Below, one piece after another: positions 37,651 to 47,007 of a DNA stretch of 64,000 nucleotides. Below the pieces are notes generated by a model. That model searched no databases, was not told where the DNA came from, and saw nothing but the letters and a program-made list of their open reading frames with translations. The DNA is from an uncultured Planctomycetaceae bacterium. GTDB taxonomy: Bacteria > Planctomycetota > Planctomycetia > Pirellulales > Pirellulaceae. Position numbers and translations under genes: made by a program. The DNA lies in the NCBI GenBank assembly GCA_937862885.1, contig CALMEE010000135.1, positions 61,015 through 125,014 of the forward strand, given 5' to 3'. The stretch's first letter is position 1. Every line of letters starts with the position of its first letter.

Positions 37651-38510
37651 CAGCGAATTTAGAAGATAAAGGTCTGAAGGGGTCGCAGCATGCGATCTCC
37701 AAAGCTAATCAAAATTTTTGAGAAAGAAGACACTCAAGTTTAGTGTTTAACAGGATAACGTTCCTTCGATCGACCGGTGGATCAACGACCGGTTTCGTAC
37801 ACTCAAATCTCGAACTAAGAACGTCGATTTCGCAACGATGGAAATCAACACTAACTAAGGTTTTAAGAACCATTTGAAACTGGTTTTTAAATTCAAGGGT
37901 CACACTCGAATACACTTGTTAAATTTGGCGGCGGCCACCAGACTAGTGCCCTGAAAAAAAGCTCGTAGATGAGCAGTGCCAGAAGCACTTCAAGGAACTG
38001 AGCGAATTCCGTGTCCGCTGACCACATTGTTGGTTACACACGAACCGAGAATCGCCATTCATCTGAATGATTCAGAATTACGGTTACTTCATCCAACCGT
38101 ATTTCGTACCAACCCGCCCGATGTCACCTGAGAAAATGTGGCCATCAATCGGGATTTCTTCTACAAATGCAATGCAATCATATTTTCCGCGTGATTGTCG
38201 CCCAACGGGACTTCAAGCAACGACTTGGCCGCAATCTACGGGAAAAGTCAATGAAAACTTTTGTCTTGTCGCCATTCAACCGGAGGCGCCAATTCAGCGA
38301 GGAGATAACCAGCGTGCAAAAATTTGACCGAAAATCACCTAGCGTCGAAACGAATAATTCAATGAATCCAAGCAAGCGATCACTATTCAAATATTCCGGA
38401 CTATTCGGAGGATGCCGGAAACGCTTTATAAAGATCGTGGCAGGCTTCCCAATGCCGCATTATCCCATGAGGTATGGTTACGATAGGGCCTAAAAACCAC
38501 CTCTCGGCCA

Positions 38511-38750
38511 CTATTTGGTTTCCAGCATCCGCTTCATTGCGCAACCGCGGGAAACATGGCCATTTTTCGAGAGCTTGATGAAATTCACGAAGACAGAGCT
38601 TATTGCTTCAGTAACGATATTTCTACGCAAAGTATTATCGACCTTATCTATTATGTCAAGCTGAATTTCCCCCGGCCTTCCGAAAAAATCCGATGAAAGT
38701 GTGAAAATCCCATTTTTGTCGAAACTACCCAAACTATTTATCCGGAACAA
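38511..38750 (-). CDS. Doubtful small ORF, 79 aa
   Basis: Reads NSLGSFDKNGIFTLSSDFF, GEIQLDIIDKVDNTLRRN and VFVNFIKLSKNGHVSRG, with a balanced composition unlike most shadow frames nearby. I do not recognise it. It has no convincing ribosome-binding site and no neighbour on the same transcript. It may be a fragment of a lost gene. Confidence 0.2.
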   Translation of the reverse strand: MFRINSLGSFDKNGIFTLSSDFFGRPGEIQLDIIDKVDNTLRRNIVTEAISSVFVNFIKLSKNGHVSRGCAMKRMLETK

Positions 38751-39242
38751 TCAACGTTATTTGTTCAATCAGCACACTCGTTTTTCCGATATATAAATAT
38801 GGCCGCTTATCGAAGGTTTGCTTAGTTGTTGAACCTTACTTAGCGCAGGCGCTGACTAAATCCGAATCGGCGATAGGCTGCGGAATAGGAGCACTTTTGC
38901 CAGCGTAGTATCAGGACATACGGGTTGAATCGCCAAAATCGAGCCTTTGGCCGACCGACGATCATAGCTGGCGCGGCTGAAAGTCGACTCGATAAGCAAG
39001 AGCGTAGTCGAATCAGTCGGGAAATCGTTGTATTTAAGAACTAGACTCACAAAGTGCGATCTCTTGTTTCTGGTTTTTCGCATCGCACTATTCTCCTGGC
39101 AAAGGCTTTGGAGGCCACAACAAGAGTGAATTTCAATCGTATTCAATATTCGTCGAATTGTGGATTCGATGTCGGGATCGGAACATCGGATTGGTCAAGG
39201 AATTAACGTCTACCAGATACGTTTCAACTTAAAGGATGCATT

Positions 39243-40673
39243 GTGTCCATCGCGTCGTTCGCCAATCTTCTTGTTCTTCTCTTTATCGCGACAGGTTCGT
39301 TATTTTGCGGTTCGACGATGGCTTATCCACAGTCTGGAGCGTCAGAGATTAAGTGGATTGAAGACCTAGAAGAGGCGGCTCAACTTGCGAAGACGGAAGG
39401 TAAGATGTTGATGCTCCATTTTTGGGGACATCGTTGCCAACCTTGTAAGAATCTTGAGATTTTCGTTTTCAACCGCCCGGATGTTGCTGAGGCTATCTAC
39501 GAAAATGTGATACCGGTCAAAATCAACGTTGAGTCACGCGGCGACCTGGTAAAAAAGTATCAAGTTACAAGTATGCCGACCGACGTCCTAACAACCGCAG
39601 ATGGCGTGCAATTGAGCAAACGCAACAGCCCACGCGATGCACCATCGTTCATAAAAATGGTTAAGAGTTTCGGCACTTTCAACAAAAAGGAAACTGCACT
39701 GGTTGAGCAAATCAACGAGAATTACGTAACAGCAGCTTCCGAAAGCGAACTGACGTCCAGTGAACGACAGGCCAGATATGAACTGAATCTGAATGAGCAA
39801 GTGCAACGCACACAAAGTCAGCTGAACCTCGGTCAAGAAAAGACAGGCGAAATCAATAACGGCGGAGGCCAGTTTTTGCGTTCAGTGAATGCACTGGGCA
39901 CATCAAGCAAGCTGCCGACGGGTGAACCGACCGGCGAAACCACAAATAGCCCAGCTTCACTAGCGCGAACCCAGATTCAGCGTACAATTGATTCAGGAAA
40001 GAACCAATTTGATTTTGATGTCGATCGCATTCGTTCCGGTACCGAGTCAGCTGCGGCTGATTTGAATGCGGGCCAGCAAAACATTGAAGCACGAATGCGG
40101 CTGGATGCGATCACTGCGAACACCGAGTTCGATCACGCACACGTGGTGACAGTTGATCAGGCCGAACAACAAAGCAGGTCCGCTGCGAACCAGTCAAATG
40201 GGTCCAACCAGACAAGTTCTTCCCAGACCCCTCAGCCATCATCGACATCCGGTAGGATCGTCAACCCGATGGCGTTTCAGAATTCAAAAGATCTCGCCCT
40301 GGAAGGCCACTGTCCAGTGTCTCTTATCAACCAAGAGACATGGGTAAAAGGGGACGCAAGCTGGGGATGTGTTCATCGCGGAAAGACCTACGTGTTTGCG
40401 TCGAAGGAATACCGCGACGTCTTCCAGATGGCCCCCGACGCGTATAGTCCCTTATTATCCGGAAATGACCCTGTCATATTTCAAGAATCAGGTCGGCTAG
40501 TTGAAGGCGAACGGAAATTCGGTGCCTTTTTTGGTGGCAACGAAGGCCCCAAAATAGTTGTGCTCTTTCGCGAGATGGAAAATCGACGCAAGTTTGAGGC
40601 AGACCCTGCGCGCTATATCAAAACGGTTCGCCAGGCGATGAACACGCTCGACCGAGAGACAATCTACCGCTAA
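39243..40673 (+). CDS. Exported thioredoxin-fold protein with a YHS-like C-terminal domain
   Basis: 476 aa from a GTG; AAAGGA lies about 7 bases upstream. After a signal peptide (ASFANLLVLLFIATGSLFC) comes a thioredoxin-like domain (residues 35-140) with a reactive CQPC at 65-68 in HFWGHRCQPCKNLE and the cis-Pro in VTSMPTDVL. A long low-complexity Gln/Ser/Thr/Asn stretch (150-345) links to a domain at about 350-420 with EGHCPVSLINQETWVKGD and YVFASKEYRDVFQMAPDAYS, the YHS-type metal-binding pattern. Likely in the periplasm, with disulfide or copper/metal handling inferred. Single gene. Confidence 0.85.
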   Translation: MSIASFANLLVLLFIATGSLFCGSTMAYPQSGASEIKWIEDLEEAAQLAKTEGKMLMLHFWGHRCQPCKNLEIFVFNRPDVAEAIYENVIPVKINVESRGDLVKKYQVTSMPTDVLTTADGVQLSKRNSPRDAPSFIKMVKSFGTFNKKETALVEQINENYVTAASESELTSSERQARYELNLNEQVQRTQSQLNLGQEKTGEINNGGGQFLRSVNALGTSSKLPTGEPTGETTNSPASLARTQIQRTIDSGKNQFDFDVDRIRSGTESAAADLNAGQQNIEARMRLDAITANTEFDHAHVVTVDQAEQQSRSAANQSNGSNQTSSSQTPQPSSTSGRIVNPMAFQNSKDLALEGHCPVSLINQETWVKGDASWGCVHRGKTYVFASKEYRDVFQMAPDAYSPLLSGNDPVIFQESGRLVEGERKFGAFFGGNEGPKIVVLFREMENRRKFEADPARYIKTVRQAMNTLDRETIYR

Positions 40674-40766
40674 ATAAGCTAAAATGCAGCGCGGCAAACA
40701 GTGTACGTGCGCGTCAATCGTATGATGTTTGTCGGCGACTTGGAAATTCAGCTTGTACAATGTTGA

Positions 40767-41240
40767 TCAATAGCTGATACGATCCTCTTTCGCCAACCAC
40801 AGTTGAAATGGCCGAAGAGCTTCATCGCGCAAGATTTGCTGCATTGGTATTGTGCGATCAACATGGGGAGCGTTGATCTCGTCGTAAATTCTTGAATCAT
40901 CGAATCCAGCGTTCGCAGCATCTTCGCTCCCTGCTGCGTAAAAGATGTTGTCAATCCTCGCCCAGAAAATCGCAGAAAAACACATTGGACAAGGCTCACA
41001 GCTGCAATAGATTTGATGCCCTCGCAGGTCGAACGTTCCCAACTCGCGGCAGGCATTGCGGATCGCCACCACCTCGGCGTGCGCCGTTGGATCGAAAGAC
41101 GAAGTGACCTGATTCCAACCTTCGGCTACGATCGTATCGCCGCACGTGACCAAGGCACCAAATGGTCCGCCAAGATTGGCAGACATTTTCTCAATGGCCA
41201 ATTTTATTGCATGTTTCATCACTTGGGGATTTGCGTCCAT
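40767..41240 (-). CDS. guaD: Guanine deaminase (cytidine-deaminase-fold)
   Basis: 157 aa. Zinc motifs are HAEV (His54-Glu56) and PCPMC (83-87), giving His and two Cys ligands and the proton-shuttling Glu. The sequence follows Bacillus subtilis GuaD closely over the whole length: GGPFGALVTCGDTIVAEGWN, DPTAHAEVVAIRNACRELG, CEPCPMCFSAIFWARIDNIF, AGFDDSRIYDEI, the RTIP motif and LRPFQLW. This fits guanine to xanthine conversion better than tRNA adenosine deaminase (TadA), which lacks the AGFDDSxIY segment. It lies just upstream of, and antiparallel to, the selenocysteine tRNA. Confidence 0.9.
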   Translation of the reverse strand: MDANPQVMKHAIKLAIEKMSANLGGPFGALVTCGDTIVAEGWNQVTSSFDPTAHAEVVAIRNACRELGTFDLRGHQIYCSCEPCPMCFSAIFWARIDNIFYAAGSEDAANAGFDDSRIYDEINAPHVDRTIPMQQILRDEALRPFQLWLAKEDRISY

Positions 41241-41267
41241 ATTTTTTGACGTTGCTTGTTTCCATAA

Positions 41268-41298
41268 TTGAATGATTCGAGTATTTTGTTAGTATACT
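41268..41298 (+). promoter_or_regulatory. Probable promoter of the selenocysteine tRNA
   Basis: TTGAAT (41268-41273), a 19-base spacer and TATACT (41293-41298) resemble a sigma-70-type promoter. The tRNA starts 22 bases after the -10, so the transcript would begin with a short 5' leader. The spacer is slightly long. Confidence 0.4.
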
Positions 41299-41319
41299 CG
41301 CCCCAACGACGTTTGCGAC

Positions 41320-41418
41320 GGAAGTGGGACTTGGGCTGGTGCCCGGCACGGTCTTCAAAACCGATGGACCGTATGGAAGCATGCGGTTGGTGGGTTCGAT
41401 TCCCATGCACTTCCGCCA
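41320..41418 (+). tRNA. selC: tRNA-Sec (selenocysteine, anticodon TCA)
   Basis: 99 bases including an encoded GCCA end. Acceptor stem GGAAGTG with CACTTCC; D-arm GGGC-TGGT-GCCC; anticodon loop CTTCAAA closed by CGGT and ACCG, so the anticodon is TCA, reading UGA. The variable arm is long, ACCGTATG paired with CATGCGGT around the tetraloop GAAG, and the T-arm carries GGGTTCGATTCCC. TCA plus this arm is diagnostic for selenocysteine. One weak point is the eighth acceptor pair, which appears to be G-G rather than a Watson-Crick pair. The organism must carry SelA, SelB and SelD elsewhere. Confidence 0.96.
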
Positions 41419-41691
41419 TTTTTGCAACGACGAGTGCTCCATTGATCAAACAGTGTTTCAGAATTGGTCGCATTCAGTTCGTCCTTTTCACAACCATTTT
41501 GTACGCCATCCATTGGTCTCTCACAAGGCAAACAATTCATACGGCGCTTTATTTCTAATTCGAATCGAGTTCGCTTTAAAGCCATACCACGTATGTTTGC
41601 CTCCACGGTTTGGGCGCTTTTGTCGACTTAAGTTTGCACGCACCAAGCTTTGTTGTGTTTTCGGATAACGGCAACTTCCAGGTAGCGGACA

Positions 41692-42519
41692 CTACAGTTG
41701 ATCAACCAATGATTGGAGATGTTCCAGCAATTCTTTATGAGCCTCTGGGATTTTTTTCTCGATCGTTTTCGACAATGGATCAGTTACGCCATTCATTCGA
41801 ATCCGCGCCAGTTGATTTTGTAAAATCTCTTGGTTGGCTATTTCAGATTTCAAAAGAAAATGTACCCAAAGCCAACTCTCGGCGTAATGCATTTGGCTCA
41901 TCTTCATTGGATTGTCCAATGCTTCAAGCCGTTTCAAATCCGGTTGCCAATCGTCATCCTTCATCGCTTCAAGCAAGAGGTAAATGTGTTGCCGATTGAA
42001 ACCATCGCTGATTCGCGGGGTTTCAAAAAACTCAGCCAAACCCTCGTCCATCCACAACGGCAGATCAGTAACCACAGCGTGCAGATAGCTGTGAGTGACT
42101 TCGTGGCGCAGGTCTTCGGCAATCTTTTCTCCCCAATGCACGTAGATATTAAGCGTTGTATCATTCTTCACGAAGAAAGCACGTCGATAGGGAAGCTGCG
42201 GATAATTGGCCCGCATAAACCTGCGAAACCTAGCCTCATCTTCAAAAATATAAACATTAATTGGTTCGTCAGACATGGGCAAGAACAACGTGTCACTGAT
42301 GTCCCTTCGTCTTAACAACAACTCTTCGATTAAGCGATGTCTTCTGGGAAGTTTGAAATCCGAACGGAAGATTAATTGTTCCGTCACGAATTCATCATGG
42401 TTCGGCAATGCAATTTGACCTCGTTGCGCGCAGCCGCACAGCGCCATCAATGCAACCAATACCAGACCAAGACGAGATGATGTGAGACGTGTCAATTGAC
42501 GTTCTTCCATTTGCGGCAA
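41692..42519 (-). CDS. DUF1570-type lipoprotein with zincin motif
   Basis: 275 aa. A signal peptide (LTSSRLGLVLVALMAL) ends in lipobox LCGC. The core carries EDLRHEVTHSYLHAVVTDLP with HExxH (HEVTH) and LWMDEGLAEFFETP with the downstream Glu pattern, as in gluzincins of the DUF1570 or peptidase-MA class. AESWLWVHFLL completes the usual helix. The protein resembles the larger secreted zincin at 26-27 kb but is shorter and lipid-anchored. Proteolysis in the periplasm is inferred; a substrate is unknown. Confidence 0.85.
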   Translation of the reverse strand: MPQMEERQLTRLTSSRLGLVLVALMALCGCAQRGQIALPNHDEFVTEQLIFRSDFKLPRRHRLIEELLLRRRDISDTLFLPMSDEPINVYIFEDEARFRRFMRANYPQLPYRRAFFVKNDTTLNIYVHWGEKIAEDLRHEVTHSYLHAVVTDLPLWMDEGLAEFFETPRISDGFNRQHIYLLLEAMKDDDWQPDLKRLEALDNPMKMSQMHYAESWLWVHFLLKSEIANQEILQNQLARIRMNGVTDPLSKTIEKKIPEAHKELLEHLQSLVDQL

Positions 42520-43192
42520 GAGTTCGATGTGTAAGTGATTGTCATGAAAGCTCGCGATTTAGTTGAATTACGAATCGATGAGATGCATCATTCGATATGC
42601 CCGTTAACCAAGTGCCGAAATTCAGAAAATGAAGGTATTTCTCACGTTGCAGTTCAACGAAGTCCGCGACAAACTAGAACGTATTCGAGGAGCGTTGTTT
42701 GGTGGTGACTGACCTCGGCTTTATTGGTGTACCCGATTGACCGGGCTGAGACCCTAATTTGCAGGAATCTAGCAGAATACAGAACAACCCTTGAAGAGCG
42801 AATTTGCTAGCAGGTGATAAGGATTATGCCGAGTTGAAGGAATTGATCGATCATGATATGTTGCACGGCTCGATTCCTGTTCATTGCACGGATTCGTAAG
42901 CGAGGTCACCATATTTTGGAGACTAAGTTTGTAAAATTGGAAAATTGGAACCGAACAATTTTCGATGCCGCCAATCGACTCCCGCCTTTCCACGACTACG
43001 AAATGCTTGCATATTTGGTTGAACAAGCCTATCGCTTGTGTTTTATGCATGCCAACATTTCAAAACGTCAAGGATAATTCCACAAACCTTGCCCTTTGAT
43101 CCACCATGTATGCGTCACCCAATACATTTTCACAATTGCCGTTCACGTGGGACGTGAAAGTAATTAGCAACTCGTCGTCAACAAATGATTCC
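42520..43192. other. Intergenic stretch with fragments of decayed coding DNA
   Basis: About 670 bases. Protein-like fragments appear in different plus frames and none makes a gene: 42544-42708 (RDLVELRIDEMHH), about 42810-42899 (GDKDYAELKELIDHDML, ending in a TAA), and 42853-43077 (IFDAANRLPPFHDYEMLAYL). This points to a gene broken by frameshifts, family unknown. Confidence 0.35.
42853..43077 (+). pseudogene. Possible 3' fragment of a broken gene
   Basis: The later part of this frame has a protein-like run, LENWNRTIFDAANRLPPFHD followed by YEMLAYLVEQAYRLCFMHAN. The beginning looks out of frame. It overlaps the region where a different frame reads AGDKDYAELKELIDHDMLHG before a stop, so a single coding sequence with a frameshift is possible. 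Unrecognised. Confidence 0.2.
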
Positions 43193-44344
43193 ATGCAAAA
43201 TGAGTCGTTGCGCGTCTTGCACATAATTAATGGAGAACATTTCTCTGGTGCCGAGCGGGTGCAGGACCTGCTCGGGCTGACACTCTCCAGATTCGGATGG
43301 CAGCCGGGCTTCGTATGTTTGAAGGACGGCAAATTTCCAAAGCAGCGGGAAAGCACGGACTGCCCATTGTACATAGAACCGATGAACAATCGATTTGATT
43401 TGAGGATCGTGCGCGCGATAGTACGAATCGTTAAATCAGAAGGCTACCGGATCGTCCATGCGCATACGCCACGCTCAGTCATGATTGGTCGATTGGTTGC
43501 CAGGAAGACTGGGGCGAAGTTGGTCTATCATGTACATAGTCCAGTCGGCCGAGACTCTACTCGATTTCTGCAAAACAAACTTAATCAATGGACGGAACAG
43601 TGGTCGCTGCGAAAATGCGATGCAATGATTTGTGTATCTAAAAGTCTAAAAAGCTATATGGAGCACGCTGGGCACGATCCAGGTAAGCTGTTCGTCGTGC
43701 ACAATGGCGTTCGGTCACTCGCAAGTTGTCCAGATCGCAACCCGCCGATGGGTACTTGGACACTAGGAACTACAGCATTGTTTCGACCGCGAAAAGGAAC
43801 GGAAGTTCTATTGCAGGCTATCGCAAATTTACGCAATCGCGGCTGTCCAGTGCGTTTATTGGCCGTTGGACCATTCGAATCTACCGATTACGAACAGAAG
43901 ATCAAATCCCTTGCTACCGAGCTTGAGATATCTTCCTTGATTGAGTGGACTGGTTTTCAAACAGACGTAAATGCATTTTTCCAAAGAATGGACTTGTTCG
44001 TTTTGCCGAGCCTATTTGGAGAGGGCTTGCCTATGGTCGTGCTCGAAGCGATGGCTACTGGTGTACCAGTTATTGCAGCAGATGTTGAGGGAGTTAATGA
44101 AGCGATTCGTGATCAAATCGATGGACATATCTTCCCCCCCGGCGATTCCACCGCACTTGCTGACTCGATTCAAACGTTAATCGAACGACCTGATGCTTGG
44201 AAGCAAATGAGCCATTCCTGTGTGATACAACAGAGTGAATCCTTTTCAGAAACAAGCATGGCCGCCGGCGTGGCAAGCGTTTATCGAACGATCTGCGAAA
44301 TGTCTCCGGGCAACTCAGATTCGCATTCGACACACCACAATTAG
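43193..44344 (+). CDS. GT4-type glycosyltransferase
   Basis: 383 aa from the ATG at 43193; an in-frame ATG at 43106 adds 29 residues without homology. GT-B fold: N-domain starts RVLHIINGEHFSGAERVQDL, then IVHAHTPRSVMIGRL, VVHNGV and LGTTALFRPRKGTEVLLQAI. The donor-binding C-domain has the signature LPSLFGEGLPMVVLEAMATG with the E-x7-E pattern, and VPVIAADVEGVNEAI. This retaining family builds lipopolysaccharide, capsule or other surface sugars with nucleotide-activated donors. It is convergent with the MsbA-like exporter gene, so an envelope role is plausible. Confidence 0.93.
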   Translation: MQNESLRVLHIINGEHFSGAERVQDLLGLTLSRFGWQPGFVCLKDGKFPKQRESTDCPLYIEPMNNRFDLRIVRAIVRIVKSEGYRIVHAHTPRSVMIGRLVARKTGAKLVYHVHSPVGRDSTRFLQNKLNQWTEQWSLRKCDAMICVSKSLKSYMEHAGHDPGKLFVVHNGVRSLASCPDRNPPMGTWTLGTTALFRPRKGTEVLLQAIANLRNRGCPVRLLAVGPFESTDYEQKIKSLATELEISSLIEWTGFQTDVNAFFQRMDLFVLPSLFGEGLPMVVLEAMATGVPVIAADVEGVNEAIRDQIDGHIFPPGDSTALADSIQTLIERPDAWKQMSHSCVIQQSESFSETSMAAGVASVYRTICEMSPGNSDSHSTHHN

Positions 44345-44491
44345 CGATTTCGCTGCCCCCCTTTAACGTACTGAACCGGAGGAAATCATCCGGCATCCGA
44401 AGGCAATATGATGATGCAAGCGTCTACGATGATGCGTACCCTGTGTGTGAACATCGATGTGAGTGACCGCGAAGTTCCATCAAGGAGTAGC

Positions 44492-46474
44492 TCACGCTGA
44501 TTTGGCAAAGAGATATTTGAATTGTTCTGCATCCTTGGCGATTTCTGGTGGATTATCGGCAACAATTTTCCCCGCTTCCATAACGATTACGCGGTCAGCC
44601 AGAGCCAACGAACTCAGACGGTGCGTAATGATTATCGTGGTACGACCTCGGAGATAATCCCGCAATCCCGTATGAACGAGTTGTTCCGTTTGCCCATCCA
44701 TTTGGCTTGTAGCTTCGTCAAGTATGAGAATGCGCGGATTGGCGACAATGGCCCGCGCTAATGCAACACGTTGCCTTTGGCCTGACGACAATCGATCTCC
44801 ACGGTCACCAATCTGTGTGTCTATGCCACCGGGCAGATCAGCTAAGAATCGATCGATACCTGCCAGCTTCATCGCGTATTCAATGTCAGCTGAATCGGCA
44901 CTCAAATTACCATACTTGATGTTTTCGATGATCGACCCGTTAAATAGCGCGGGATCCTGGGTTACCCAAGCGATTTGTTGCCGTAGCTTCTTGGGGTGGA
45001 CCAAACGCACATCAACCCCGTCGATCATAAGCCTGCCACGTGTCGCGTCGTAAAACCGAGGAAGCAAATTAGCCAAGGTTGACTTGCCGCTGCCATTTGC
45101 CCCGACGATGGCCACAGTTTCGCCAAATGGAATCGTAAGGGAGAGGTCTCGTAGTACAGGTTGTTTAGCAACGTATTGAAACCAAACTTTGTCAAACTCA
45201 ATTTTCTCAGAGTGTGGCTTAAGCGTTATAGGATTCTCTGGCGCTCGGACGCGTGGCGCTGAATCAAACGTTTTGAAAAGTGTTTCACATGCGGTGCCCG
45301 CGCGAACGATGACATTGATTACCTCCGTCATTTTTCGGGCTGGATCACTTGCTCCGGCTAACAACGCATAGAAGAGCATGAGCACCGACGCGTCCATTTT
45401 AGTTCGTAAAATTCGGATACCAAAAATGTGCGTCTCACCGTTCAAAACCAAGTAGGCGCCCACAAGCATTGCAATTGAAATCGACGCAATGCCGAGAACC
45501 TCAGAGATTGGCCGGATAATTGAGTCAAAAAACGACATGCGCGTCCCCATGCGGTACAGCACGCGCGAATTTTGTTTAAATTTGTGACGTTCGGTTCGCT
45601 CTCGAGTGAAAATGCGCACCGTTTTGATGCCGTTGAAACTCTCGATCAATGATTGAAAAACGGCTGCCATCCCTCCAATTTCTTTTTGAATCGCTCGTTT
45701 CATTTGCTTGGCAAGATAGTTAATGAGCAATCCTCCCACCGGAACGAGAATTAGCGAAATAATCAGTAATGGAAACGAGATCGCTGCTGCCATGGCTAAG
45801 CAGGCAATCATTTTCAGTGGTTCGCGAACCGCTTTGCCGTAGAACACGGAAATCCCGCCATTTATCATCTCCATGTTATGCGAGAGATTTGTCATCAGTC
45901 GCGACGTGCCGGCGTGATCGATTAGATGTTGATCGATTTCCAACGCTTTACGAAAATACATGCGACGCATGTCAAAAGCTGTGCCATTAGCAACCCGCGC
46001 GACGAACACGGTGCCCATGACGATAAACGCACCTTTCAAAATCGTGGCAAACAGCAACCAGCCAATTATGAAAAGTAATGTCACAAAGGGTGTAGACGGG
46101 GCATAGTTCGACGCAATTGGATGGAGCCACTCCAACCATGCCAACTTCTGCTTTTCATAGGAAATTTGTGTTTCGCTTTTTTCAAGTTTTGTTTGCAGGC
46201 GATCGCGCGTGGTCGGCGCTGCTGAAGCTAACGCGACCTTTAAGTCAGCGATCTCTTGTTCATGTTGCGTGATCTCATTCTTCTGGTCTTCGATTTTGTC
46301 GGTCACCAAGTCAACTAGCGTTCCTTGCTGTTTGAAGACAATCTCCACGAAAGGCAATATGGTCGTGATGCTAGTACTCCATAAAACCGCGATCGCCATC
46401 GAGCATAAAACGGCACCTACAATGCTCCATTTGTAACGCAACGAAAGCTTTATCGCTTTGAAAAATGGCTTCAT
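44492..46474 (-). CDS. MsbA-like ABC exporter with a coiled-coil insertion
   Basis: 660 aa, one membrane and one ATPase domain. After the first membrane helix (IVGAVLCSMAIAVLWSTSI) the protein has an uncommon insertion at residues about 55-115, charged and heptad-like (DKIEDQKNEITQHEQEIADL and EKSETQISYEKQKLAWLEWL), which would form a periplasmic coiled coil. The remaining five helices and coupling segments follow. The ATPase has Walker A VGANGSGKST near 455, signature LSSGQRQRVALARAI near 560, Walker B ILILDEATSQMD and H-loop ITHR. MsbA relatives flip lipid A or lipid-linked sugars. The nearby glycosyltransferase supports an envelope role. Confidence 0.93.
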   Translation of the reverse strand: MKPFFKAIKLSLRYKWSIVGAVLCSMAIAVLWSTSITTILPFVEIVFKQQGTLVDLVTDKIEDQKNEITQHEQEIADLKVALASAAPTTRDRLQTKLEKSETQISYEKQKLAWLEWLHPIASNYAPSTPFVTLLFIIGWLLFATILKGAFIVMGTVFVARVANGTAFDMRRMYFRKALEIDQHLIDHAGTSRLMTNLSHNMEMINGGISVFYGKAVREPLKMIACLAMAAAISFPLLIISLILVPVGGLLINYLAKQMKRAIQKEIGGMAAVFQSLIESFNGIKTVRIFTRERTERHKFKQNSRVLYRMGTRMSFFDSIIRPISEVLGIASISIAMLVGAYLVLNGETHIFGIRILRTKMDASVLMLFYALLAGASDPARKMTEVINVIVRAGTACETLFKTFDSAPRVRAPENPITLKPHSEKIEFDKVWFQYVAKQPVLRDLSLTIPFGETVAIVGANGSGKSTLANLLPRFYDATRGRLMIDGVDVRLVHPKKLRQQIAWVTQDPALFNGSIIENIKYGNLSADSADIEYAMKLAGIDRFLADLPGGIDTQIGDRGDRLSSGQRQRVALARAIVANPRILILDEATSQMDGQTEQLVHTGLRDYLRGRTTIIITHRLSSLALADRVIVMEAGKIVADNPPEIAKDAEQFKYLFAKSA

Positions 46475-47007
46475 GGAATCTCGAATTTAGGCTGTCTTGG
46501 TGATTTGGAGACTGGGCGCAAGTCCGAACACGTACGTACAGACCGGCTTTCGTCAGGTTTTGACGCCGGGATAGTATCGATTTCCAAAGTTTTCGTCAAA
46601 TCGATTTGCCGATGGAACGACTTAAATTTGAAATCGCAGTGATTCTCGAATGAAAATGGTGGATATGTCGGCAAACTAGCTGGAAATTGCGATAAAGAAG
46701 TTGCTATCGCCCCTGCGCGTTACAGGAATTTGCTAGCGGCTTAAACCAGGTCAACCGATACAGTGAGTCGGCCACAGCTTTTTTCCAATCTGGCCGCGGA
46801 CACTATGCCGCAGGTGATGTTGGCGGTCGCGTGAGAACACTGTTTAGTGTCGCATACACAACTTCCATTTTTAAGAATGTGTAGTTGGATGTAGCAACTG
46901 GCTGGGCCACCAAGCTATTTGGATTTACGAAAGCCTCAGCCCCAGGTGTAGAGTGAGACAAGTGATTGAATCGTCAGCCATAACTTGGAGGTCAACCTCC
47001 AATCGAA
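46475..47007. other. Intergenic stretch between the exporter and the nifS-like gene
   Basis: About 530 bases without a supportable gene. It holds the exporter promoter side and, at its right edge, the hairpin listed at 46985-47002. Confidence 0.35.
46985..47002 (-). terminator. Hairpin just after the nifS-like stop codon
   Basis: TTGGAGG and CCTCCAA form a perfect seven-pair stem with a TCAA loop, 5 bases after the stop codon on the minus strand. There is no T-run after it, so it may be a Rho-dependent or mRNA-stabilising 3' structure rather than a classic intrinsic terminator. Confidence 0.35.

Larger units (their letters stand above)
37606..39242. other. Very long intergenic stretch between rho and the thioredoxin-like gene
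   Basis: About 1.6 kb. It includes the rho leader (hairpin at 37626-37650) and several short open frames: plus 38067-38327 and 38167-38493, minus 38511-38750 and 38856-39146. Only 38511-38750 reads at all like protein, and it is listed separately. I see no tRNA or terminator. The density of frame-breaking stops suggests decayed DNA. Confidence 0.35.

Noticed and set aside
38067..38493. Plus frames in the rho-thioredoxin gap as genes
   Set aside because: No ribosome-binding site, no family resemblance, and overlapping frames of similar quality.
41219..41606. Minus- and plus-strand open frames across the tRNA-Sec (for example reading GIEPTNRMLP)
   Set aside because: They are translations of the tRNA-Sec gene itself, a well-known spurious prediction; the tRNA fold is unmistakable.
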